A DNA stretch of 64,000 bases, taken from assembly GCA_035384565.1 (NCBI GenBank), contig DAOOIT010000008.1, positions 1 to 64,000 of the forward strand. The letters are read 5' to 3'. The notes under the pieces were generated by a model. That model made no database searches. It saw only the letters and a list, made by a program, of their open reading frames with translations, and was not told the origin of the DNA. The first letter of the stretch is position 1, and each line of letters begins with the position of its first letter. Made by a program: the position numbers and the translations under genes. Shown here piece by piece: positions 31,805-39,498 of the stretch. Source of the DNA: Planctomycetota bacterium. GTDB lineage: Bacteria > Planctomycetota > PUPC01 > DSUN01.

Positions 31805-33292
31805 ATGGACGATGTTTCCTACGAAACCCTGGCGGCGCTGCTCGCGCGGGAGGGGGCGCTTCCCAGCGACCGCGCGATCGCGTTGATGCGGGAGGCCGCG
31901 CGCACGCTGGCCGACGCGCACGCCGCCGGCATCCTGCACGGCGACTTGCGGCCCGACACTCTGCTGGTGGCCAGCGACGGCCGCGTGCTGCTGGCCGAGT
32001 CGGCCCTTGCGCGGCGTTTCGGCGAGGCCCGCCAGCCCGATACCCCCGCCACCGAGCGCCTCGCCTCGCCGCTCTACTACCCACCCGAGGCGGCCCACGG
32101 CCTGCCCCTCGACGCGCGCACCGATCTCTTCCTGCTGGGCGCGACTTTCTACCACGCGATGACGGGCGGCCCGCCCTTCGACGCCGCGGACCCCGAGGCC
32201 CGCGCGCTCCGCTACATCCGCCAGGAGGCGCCGCCACTCACCGGCCGCCTGCCGGGCACTCCGGTTGTGCTCAACGTGCTGATGCAGAGGCTCCTGCGGC
32301 GCAACCCCGACGAGCGCTACCCCAGCGCCTCCGAACTGCTCGACGCCCTCGAGCGGATCGAGCGCCTGGTTCAGAAGCGCCAGGCGGCCCGCACGGTCGC
32401 GCCAGCGGCTCTGCCCCCCGAGGCCGAGCGCCGCCCGCGCACCCAGCGGCTGAGGCCCGGCGCCGCACCACCGAGGACCGAGCCGGTTGAGGATGAGGCG
32501 TCTGCCCGCCGGGCGGCCCGCAAGCCGCCCGTCTGGCAGTCCAAGCCCGCCATCTACGGAGCGGCGGCCGCCGCGTTCCTGCTGCTCGTCGCGGTGCTGC
32601 TGATCCTGCGCAGCGCAGAGAAGCCGCTGCCAGCGGTGCGCGTGAATCCGCTCGAGGCGCTGCCGGCGCCCATGCCGCCGCCACCGCCCGAGCCGCCGAG
32701 GCCCGAGCCCGCGCCGGTCGCCCCGCCCAAGCGGGAACCCGAGCCTCCTCCCCCACCCAAGACGTCGGTTGCGCCCAAGTCACGCCCCCCCAGCCTCGAG
32801 GAGCGCCTGGAGGCCATCGAGCGCGAGCGCAAGGAGCGCAAGGGCCGCGGCCTGACCGACGGCGACGATGCCTTCACCTGCCACGCCATTGACGGCACGA
32901 TCGAGGGCGTCGTGCGTAGCGGGAATCAGGACCAGCCCCATTACGAGGCCCGGGCCGATCGCGACTGCATCGGCTTCTGGAACCCGCAGGACTCTCTGGT
33001 GAAGTGGCAGGTGACGATCAAGAGGCCGGGCACCTATCAGGTCGAGATTCTCTTCGCCGCCGAGGACGCAGCGGCGGGGAACGAATACGTCGTCTCGGTC
33101 GCGGGGCAGGAGCTGCGCGGCACGGTGCGCCGCACGGCCAACTGGGGCACGTTCGAGACCGACAACCCCGGCGCCGTGACCATCGAGAAGGCAGGCGACG
33201 TCACCGTCCTGGTCAAGGCGGGCAGGAAGAAGAGCCCCGGCGCCCCCCTGATGAACCTGCGGGCCGTCAGACTCCGCCGGGTCAATCCTTAG
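31805..33292 (+). CDS. Transmembrane N-lobe-less pseudokinase, second copy with a different ectodomain
   Basis: 495 residues. The first 190 residues are a close paralogue of the preceding protein, with the same losses: no N-lobe, HGDLRPDT instead of HRDLKPxN, AES instead of DFG. A linker, one membrane helix (about 258-280) and a long Pro-rich stalk follow. The outside domain is unrelated to that of the first copy: KRPGTYQVEILFAAEDAAAGNEYVV and GTVRRTANW resemble CBM6-like or alpha-fucosidase C-terminal beta-sandwiches. So the cytoplasmic part is conserved while the sensor-like part was swapped. The end overlaps the converging next gene by 11 bases. Confidence 0.82.
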   Translation: MDDVSYETLAALLAREGALPSDRAIALMREAARTLADAHAAGILHGDLRPDTLLVASDGRVLLAESALARRFGEARQPDTPATERLASPLYYPPEAAHGLPLDARTDLFLLGATFYHAMTGGPPFDAADPEARALRYIRQEAPPLTGRLPGTPVVLNVLMQRLLRRNPDERYPSASELLDALERIERLVQKRQAARTVAPAALPPEAERRPRTQRLRPGAAPPRTEPVEDEASARRAARKPPVWQSKPAIYGAAAAAFLLLVAVLLILRSAEKPLPAVRVNPLEALPAPMPPPPPEPPRPEPAPVAPPKREPEPPPPPKTSVAPKSRPPSLEERLEAIERERKERKGRGLTDGDDAFTCHAIDGTIEGVVRSGNQDQPHYEARADRDCIGFWNPQDSLVKWQVTIKRPGTYQVEILFAAEDAAAGNEYVVSVAGQELRGTVRRTANWGTFETDNPGAVTIEKAGDVTVLVKAGRKKSPGAPLMNLRAVRLRRVNP

Positions 33293-35480
33293 TCGCTCCA
33301 CGCCCCGAGCCGAACGGGTTGCTGCGCCCGAGGTGGTACAGCCGGGTCTGGGGCGGATTCACCGCGATCCTGATCTCCCCCAAGCCCTCGCCGAGCTTCC
33401 GCCGGGCAATGAGGTCCCAGACGGTTGAAGGCTTCGGGAGCTTGATCGCCCGCCGGCCGGGGCGGACGGAGTGAACGGCGAGCGTGCACGAGTCGGCGAA
33501 GACGAGGTCGTCGTCCGATTCGCTGTAGATGTGCGTGCCGCTGTAGCGGGCCAGTTCGCGGAGCAGCGGCGCGGGGAGCGGCACAGCGCAGGTGAATACC
33601 GACGTCCAGCCCCCCATCTCACGGATGACCAGACCGGCCCCGTCGCGGGCCGTGGGCCACTGGATGCCGCCGAGGCGTCTCACCTCGGGGTCCTCCCGGG
33701 GCACGAGGAGTGGGCCATAGGGGAGCGAATCGCCGTAGTCCAAGCGCGACGCGAAGCCCTCTGTAATGGGATGGTCGAAGCGGTCAATGGTGACGAAGCG
33801 GGGCGATTCCTTGCGAACGAGTTCCAGGGGGATGCCAGTCAGCTCGATCGCGGACTCGGCGGAGAGGCGGCGGCCATCGGTGATGCCGCTGGCGGGGCCG
33901 AAGATGCAGACGTTGCCTTTGCGGAAGACCTTCTCGCGCAGCAACTTCAGGCGGTCGTGTGTCACGTGGAACAAATTCGGGAAGAGGAAGACCTTGTGGC
34001 AGGAGGGGAAGTCATCGCGGGCGAGGTCCTCGAACAGATGCAGGCGGAACGGCACGCCGCACCTCGACAGCCCGTAGAGCCGCTGGTGGATGACGGCGAG
34101 GTACTGGTAGCCGATGGTGAAGTCTTCGTGGATGACGCTTGAGTCGTCCACCACCATCACGATGCAGGGCACTTCGCGGCGAGGCCAGTTGACCGCGGCT
34201 TCATGGACGACGCGGCGGGCAACGAGGACATCCTGGATGCCGTCGTCCATGAAAAAGCTCGGGCCACAGACGTCCATCGGATAGGTGTTGTAGCCGCGGG
34301 AGAGCGAGGAGCCGAGGTTGCGCCACAGCCCCGCCTTCGCCTCTTTCATGTCTTTGAGATAGTTCCAGCGGCCCTCCTCTGAGAGGCTGAAGGTGCGCTG
34401 GTCTTCTTCCACGAAGAAGAGCTTGCCATGGGCGACGACGGAGTCGCCGATGCCCTCGCCCTCGTAGCCAAAGCCCATGCCGCGATGCAGGTAGTCGTGC
34501 GGTGTCACCACCACGTCGAGCTCGGGGAGGTCGAGGAGCTCGGCCATGGCGAACGCGCCGCTCACGGGGTGCATGGCGCCGCCGTGGGTCTGATAGTCGC
34601 CGACCCATCGTGCGACGAGGGGCCAGCCGAGGAGGGTCTGCTTGAAGGCGTCAATGCCCGCCAGCTTGTTCGGTGCCGCGCGCTTGACGGCGGAGAGGAT
34701 GGTGCGGAAGTTGCGCCCGGTCAGCTCGCGCATGTAGAGACAGTAGTCGCGCTCGACCGCGGTCTCCTGTGGCTCGGGCCAGTGGAGGCGGCGGGGGATT
34801 CGCTCGAGCTTCTTACCATCGGTCGAGACCTCGCCGTAGCGGGTCTTGCCGCGCTCGTGGAAGTCGCGGTCGTCGGGCACATCGGCTTCGGGGCGGCCAT
34901 TTCGGCGGAGAAAGGCGCGGAAGCCGGCCTGCATCGCGGGGCTGCGGTCGAAGAGATAGCCGTCGCAGGTGAGCTGGGTCGTGCCCTCGCCGAGGGGATA
35001 GACCAGGTAGCCGATCACCCGCTCGCCCCAGGGCTGGCGCTCGCAGAAGCGAACGGTGTTCTCGATGAAGCGGCCGAGCTGCTCGTTGTAGCTGTCGGAG
35101 GCGAGCGATGCCTCGTCGTAGACCTTGCCGAAGCTGTTCAGCAGCAGGTCGCCTGGGTGCTTCTCGCGCCAGCGCTTGGGCGGGCTGCTGCCGAAGCGAA
35201 TCCAGAGCAGCGCGTCGGGCGCGGCCCTGAGCACCTCGTGAACCATCTCGCCAACATAGTGCTCGGCCTCCTCCGGCGTCACGTCGGGGAACACGCCGTC
35301 ATCCGTCCAGAACGGCGTCGTCCAGTAGTCGTTCTCCACCCCGCCGCGGACGGGCACCATGAAGACCTTGCAGCCGTTGGCGGCGAACTTGGAGATGATC
35401 TCGCGTGCGCCCTTCCACTCCATCGCCCCGCAGTAGTTGTAGCAGAACGCTGGAATGGGCTTGCCGGCGCGCATCACCAC
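33282..35480 (-). CDS. Putative beta-galactosidase-like glycoside hydrolase
   Basis: At least 732 residues. Strand/helix pattern and blocks such as FCYNYCGAMEWKGAREII, YLVYPLGEGTTQL and DVVVTPHDYLHRGMGFGYEGEG suggest a clan-A barrel followed by a GH42-like trimerisation domain (VFLFPNLFHVTHDRLKLLREKV, NVCIFGPASG). I cannot assign a family with confidence or name catalytic glutamates. There is no signal peptide. The start is uncertain: GTG at 35480, GTG 35477 and ATG 35474 are available, but the frame stays open upstream to about 35559, and translation of that part (TPVYSVVPFRGKPVV) fits the domain, with AGGAG before a CTG at 35534. A non-AUG start is possible. Confidence 0.7.
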   Translation of the reverse strand: MVMRAGKPIPAFCYNYCGAMEWKGAREIISKFAANGCKVFMVPVRGGVENDYWTTPFWTDDGVFPDVTPEEAEHYVGEMVHEVLRAAPDALLWIRFGSSPPKRWREKHPGDLLLNSFGKVYDEASLASDSYNEQLGRFIENTVRFCERQPWGERVIGYLVYPLGEGTTQLTCDGYLFDRSPAMQAGFRAFLRRNGRPEADVPDDRDFHERGKTRYGEVSTDGKKLERIPRRLHWPEPQETAVERDYCLYMRELTGRNFRTILSAVKRAAPNKLAGIDAFKQTLLGWPLVARWVGDYQTHGGAMHPVSGAFAMAELLDLPELDVVVTPHDYLHRGMGFGYEGEGIGDSVVAHGKLFFVEEDQRTFSLSEEGRWNYLKDMKEAKAGLWRNLGSSLSRGYNTYPMDVCGPSFFMDDGIQDVLVARRVVHEAAVNWPRREVPCIVMVVDDSSVIHEDFTIGYQYLAVIHQRLYGLSRCGVPFRLHLFEDLARDDFPSCHKVFLFPNLFHVTHDRLKLLREKVFRKGNVCIFGPASGITDGRRLSAESAIELTGIPLELVRKESPRFVTIDRFDHPITEGFASRLDYGDSLPYGPLLVPREDPEVRRLGGIQWPTARDGAGLVIREMGGWTSVFTCAVPLPAPLLRELARYSGTHIYSESDDDLVFADSCTLAVHSVRPGRRAIKLPKPSTVWDLIARRKLGEGLGEIRIAVNPPQTRLYHLGRSNPFGSGRGATKD

Positions 35481-35571
35481 CGGCTTGCCGCGGAAGGGGA
35501 CGACGCTGTAGACGGGTGTGTGTCGGGGAATCAGGCGTCTCCTAGCTTGGGGTCATTCCGTGTGCTTGAGT

Positions 35572-35658
35572 GGTGTTAGGTGTTGGGGGTAAGAGGAAGA
35601 CGCAAGCAGGAAGCTCTCTCCTCCGTACCCCAACAGCTGACAACCAACACCTAACACC
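35572..35658. repeat. 15-bp perfect inverted repeat with nested arms
   Basis: GGTGTTAGGTGTTGG at 35572-35586 is matched by its reverse complement at 35644-35658. Inner GGGGTA/TACCCC-type segments can extend the pairing. It fills the gap between two exported-hydrolase genes. Confidence 0.6.
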
Positions 35659-35661
35659 GTC

Positions 35662-38600
35662 CTACTGGGCGTTGCCCAGTCCGAACGTGAGCCCCTCGGT
35701 GATGGGGAACCCATAGTCGTCGCCGAGGCGGAAGTAGAAGGACCAACCCTCCCAACCGCCGATACTGCGGAGGAGGACGGTGTTCTCGCCCTTCTTGAGC
35801 GCGACCTTCGTCTTATCCTGGTCGGGCTCGGCAGCGCGGTAGAGGTTGCGTTCGAGGACCTTCTGGCCGTTGAGCCAGACGGCGAGGCACTGGTCGCTCC
35901 CCGTGTAGAGCGTGACCTCGCGATCGCGGTCCGAGACGATCCTGGTGTAGGCGAACGCGCACGCGCCGCGGGTGGGCGCCATCAGTTCCGCCAGGCTGAC
36001 CGGCCCCGGTCCCATCGGCGGCTGGCCGGGCTTGAGCGCCCGCTGCCAGCGGATGGGCACCTCGACCTCTTTGCCGTCCACGCGGTTCATGCCCGCGTAC
36101 GTCGCCTTGAGGTCAACTCCCTGCTCGGGTGACCATGTGGCCTTCACGCCGGCCCAGAGCCGCTCGTCGTCCTTCACGGCGAAGGGGCCGGCGACGTGCC
36201 AGTCATGGAGAAAAAAACCGCGGCCCTCCTTCGCGGCTGCGCCGAGCGCCTCCCGGGCGCGGCGGAGGCGCTCCTCCAGGCCATTGGGCACAGGGCCGTC
36301 AGCCAACGGGATTACGAATGCCCGCTTGCCGCCCACGGGCTGGAAGCCCGTGCCAGCCGCAGGCTTGCCGTTCAGCTCGACGCTAGGGGCCGAGCGCGGG
36401 CCGAAGACGAGCAGCGCCGTCGCCATGTCGGGCGTGTTCTGGTCACCCTTCACCGCGTAGTCCACAGTCAGCTTGTTCTGCTTCGGTTGGGCGATGACGC
36501 GGAGCATGCTCACGCGGCCATCCGCCGTGATGGTCATGCCGCCGGGGACGCTGAGCGACCAGAGGGTGGGCGAGGGAAGCGGGTTGAGGCCGGCGTAGGT
36601 GCCGCTGAGCGGCTCGGTCTGGAGGTAGGCCATGCGGCCCGGCTCGCAGGTGAGCACGGCGCCGTTCTTCTCCAGCCGCCCCGTCGTGCCCTGCTGGGTG
36701 AGGGTGCTGTCGCGGTCGAGGCCCTTCACCAGATAGGGCCACTTGCCGTTCACGACGCGGTAGGGGAAGCACTGGTCGGTGGGCACGCCCTTGTCGAAGA
36801 AGACCTGGTATTCGGGGCGGTAGCCGAACTCGAAAGTGTCGCTGCCGCTCTTGTGGAGGACGTGCAGGGTCTTCTTCTCGGCATCCCAGCGGGTCTTCGT
36901 CTCGATTCGGCGCAGGTGGCGCTGGAACGAGCGGAAGCTCTGTTCGGTCTCGTCGCTCACCTCGATGATGAAACCGCCGTAGGCCTGGTCAATCTCCTCC
37001 CACGACTTGCCCGACTTGGCGAGCGGCGTGGCTGACCTGTAGTTGTACTGCTGAATGAGGAGCGTGGGCTTGGCCTTGCCGCCGCCCTGAAGCTCCTCCT
37101 CGACGCCATCGGCGCTGATGACGACCTCGGCGTCGCGGCCGAGATCGGTCGAGGGCAGCGGGATGAGGCCGACCCAGCTCACGCCGTCCTTCAACGCGAT
37201 TCGCTGCCCGGCCTTCACAGCCACGGGCAGCCTCTTGATCCGCTCGCCGTCAACGTAGAACTCCCAGGTTGGCGGCGGCTCGAAGGTGAAGAGGGCGATA
37301 GTGGTCTGGAGGCTCTTCACCTCGGGCGGCTCCTTGTCCTTCTCGCCCAGGCGGCAGAGCGGGCTGCTGAGGAGGACCATCTTGCTCTTGTGCTGAAGCG
37401 TAACCAGGCTGCCGCCCTGCATTGGCACGACGCCGCCGCCCTGGGTGAGGAGCTTCGTGGTGTTCATCCCGTAGCGGACGAGGAGGGTGCCGACCTCTTG
37501 GAGCTTCTCGACGGGCGTCTTCGTGCGCTGCCACTGGGCCATGACGGGCACGGAGCCGAAGCGGCCGACGTCGGTGCTCGCCAGGCCATAGTGCTTGCCG
37601 AGGTAGCAGCGCTTCCAGAGGGGCGTCTGGGCGAAGTGCCCCCAGTCCTTCTGCGTCACGGTCATCTCGTAGGGCAGCGGCTTCTCGTCCACCATGTTCG
37701 CCGCCCACTCTGGCGCCCAGGGGCCGTTGATGGTCTGGAGTGCAATGCGGCCTGCGGGCGCATCAAGATTGAACCGGGGCATGCCGAAGAGGTCCTTGTT
37801 GTCGGCGTCGTGCATCGCTCCTCTGCGGGAGAGGGTATGGATGATGTGCTCGAGCCCGCCCTGCGTGGCCCAGAGGAACGAGAGCCCGGTGCGGCCCGAG
37901 GTGTTGATGAAGCGCCGCAGGTTCGGGTGCCACGACGAGGTGAGTTCTTCGACGGACTTGGCGAGGATGCTCTGGCCCATCAGGCGATCGAGATGGGTCG
38001 GCCCGAAGTCGGCGAACATCTTCTGGCCGCTGAGTGTGATCGAGAAGTAGTAGTGGTCAATGGACTCCTGGGTCGTGCCGTCGTACCAGGCCCAGAGGCG
38101 GAGTGGGAGGTGTTCGAGGCCGTGGCGTCCGTCGGCCATCGCCCGCTCGGAGCCGATGATGTGGCCGCCGAGGAGTGCGCCCATCGCGGCCGTGTGGTTG
38201 AAGTTCATTGTCGAGATGACGTAGTTGTAGCCGTCGCGGAAGAAGCTCTTGCGGCCACGCCAGTCCTTCGTCGCCTTCCAGTAATCGTCGTTCTTCTGGC
38301 TCTGGGCGTGGAAGAACTGGTCGGTCGGGATGTCGGGCATGAGCCAGGCGTCCCAGTACTCGCGGATGCTGTCCAGCACGGGCTCGGGCAGCATGTCGCG
38401 GTAGAGATACCAGAGGAGCAGGTCGTCCTGGATGCCCCATCCCTGCCAGAAGCGGGGCGGGATGGAGAGGAGTTCGGCGACGACCTTCGCGTAGTCGGCG
38501 GGGTCGCCGGAGAGGAGCTTCTGGCGCCAGGCACCGATGCGGTCGCCCGGGTGGGTGGCCAGGTCGCTCACGCGCTGCCACTGCCAGTCGGGCATCCAGG

Positions 38601-39498
38601 CCGGTCTCGTGAAGGCGTGCTTAGCCGCCATCGCCTGGAGCTGTTCGGGCGAGGGCAGCATGGCGGTGGGCTTCGTGTCCCGAACATAGCTGTCCCAGGC
38701 CAGGAACATCGTGTCCGTGGCCTTGGGGAGTGTGCCTTCGGGCTTGTCGCCTGGGGCGAATGTCACGACGAGGCGGGCGTCCTTGAACGTCAGGCCGTGG
38801 CCGCCGGTGGGGTTGGCCCACTCGTAGGCGCTCCACCACTCGTCGTAGCGGAAGTCGTGGGTTTCGAGCTTCTTGAGGAGCAAGCCGCACTGCTCGATGA
38901 GGCGGAGGCGTTCGCCCAGGCTCTTGCCGTAGGCGGGGTCGTTGAGCACGCTCGTCACGTCGAGCCGTCCCTCGGGGCACTGGGTGGAAAGCTCGGCGGG
39001 GCCGAGGCGGGTCGGGAAGCGGTCCCTCCGCGCGTCGCCCGCACCGTACTTCGTCCAGTAGCCGCCGCCGGCCGCGAAGGCATTGAAGGTCGGCCCCGTC
39101 TTGGCGTCGGCCTTCCAGGGCAGGCGGAGCGGCCAGGCCACGATGTGCCACTGGGGCGGGTTCTCCTTCCACTTCTTCTCGCCGAGTCCGTAGCGGCAGA
39201 TGTAGCCCTTGGGGCTGAGTTCGTAGCCCTCGTAGGTGAGGACAACCTCGGCCTTGGCGATCTTCTGGCCTTTGGCGGCCTCGGCCCAAAGTTTCTCCGC
39301 CGCGCCTGGGAAGCGCAGCAACACGGCCCGGTTCGCGGCGTCCACAGTGCGCGCCCCGGGGGCCGGCTTGTCCCAATCGGCCAGGAAGCGGCTGATGCCG
39401 GCCGACTCGAAGTTGCTCGTCACCAGTTCGGCCCCGCTGGCCGCCACAATCGCCAGGCTCAGGCAAGCCATCGCCGCGTGCCCCACAGCGCTGCTCAT
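35662..39498 (-). CDS. Large exported protein, possible polysaccharide-degrading enzyme
   Basis: 1278 residues. Signal peptide (CLSLAIVAASGAE). I do not recognise the main family. The middle part (about 330-620) is helical with aromatic-rich blocks (DGYNYVISTMNFNHTAAMGALLGG, DHYYFSITLSGQKMF at about residues 430-500), which would suit an (alpha/alpha) toroid as in lyases and some hydrolases; this is inference. Beta domains follow. The C-terminal 80 residues form the WLNG module (GSDQCLAVWLNGQKVLE, KKGENTVLLRSI) shared with other proteins here. A GTGFQPV segment is encoded by a palindromic repeat. The start overlaps the preceding gene by 4 bases (ATGA). Confidence 0.75.
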   Translation of the reverse strand: MSSAVGHAAMACLSLAIVAASGAELVTSNFESAGISRFLADWDKPAPGARTVDAANRAVLLRFPGAAEKLWAEAAKGQKIAKAEVVLTYEGYELSPKGYICRYGLGEKKWKENPPQWHIVAWPLRLPWKADAKTGPTFNAFAAGGGYWTKYGAGDARRDRFPTRLGPAELSTQCPEGRLDVTSVLNDPAYGKSLGERLRLIEQCGLLLKKLETHDFRYDEWWSAYEWANPTGGHGLTFKDARLVVTFAPGDKPEGTLPKATDTMFLAWDSYVRDTKPTAMLPSPEQLQAMAAKHAFTRPAWMPDWQWQRVSDLATHPGDRIGAWRQKLLSGDPADYAKVVAELLSIPPRFWQGWGIQDDLLLWYLYRDMLPEPVLDSIREYWDAWLMPDIPTDQFFHAQSQKNDDYWKATKDWRGRKSFFRDGYNYVISTMNFNHTAAMGALLGGHIIGSERAMADGRHGLEHLPLRLWAWYDGTTQESIDHYYFSITLSGQKMFADFGPTHLDRLMGQSILAKSVEELTSSWHPNLRRFINTSGRTGLSFLWATQGGLEHIIHTLSRRGAMHDADNKDLFGMPRFNLDAPAGRIALQTINGPWAPEWAANMVDEKPLPYEMTVTQKDWGHFAQTPLWKRCYLGKHYGLASTDVGRFGSVPVMAQWQRTKTPVEKLQEVGTLLVRYGMNTTKLLTQGGGVVPMQGGSLVTLQHKSKMVLLSSPLCRLGEKDKEPPEVKSLQTTIALFTFEPPPTWEFYVDGERIKRLPVAVKAGQRIALKDGVSWVGLIPLPSTDLGRDAEVVISADGVEEELQGGGKAKPTLLIQQYNYRSATPLAKSGKSWEEIDQAYGGFIIEVSDETEQSFRSFQRHLRRIETKTRWDAEKKTLHVLHKSGSDTFEFGYRPEYQVFFDKGVPTDQCFPYRVVNGKWPYLVKGLDRDSTLTQQGTTGRLEKNGAVLTCEPGRMAYLQTEPLSGTYAGLNPLPSPTLWSLSVPGGMTITADGRVSMLRVIAQPKQNKLTVDYAVKGDQNTPDMATALLVFGPRSAPSVELNGKPAAGTGFQPVGGKRAFVIPLADGPVPNGLEERLRRAREALGAAAKEGRGFFLHDWHVAGPFAVKDDERLWAGVKATWSPEQGVDLKATYAGMNRVDGKEVEVPIRWQRALKPGQPPMGPGPVSLAELMAPTRGACAFAYTRIVSDRDREVTLYTGSDQCLAVWLNGQKVLERNLYRAAEPDQDKTKVALKKGENTVLLRSIGGWEGWSFYFRLGDDYGFPITEGLTFGLGNAQ
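36334..36352. repeat. Palindrome CACGGGCT-GGA-AGCCCGTG inside a coding region
   Basis: A perfect 8-bp stem with 3-base loop; on the coding strand it specifies GTGFQPV. This short palindrome, read in frame, interrupts a beta domain of the 1278-residue exported protein and is consistent with a mobile repeat insertion. Confidence 0.55.
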
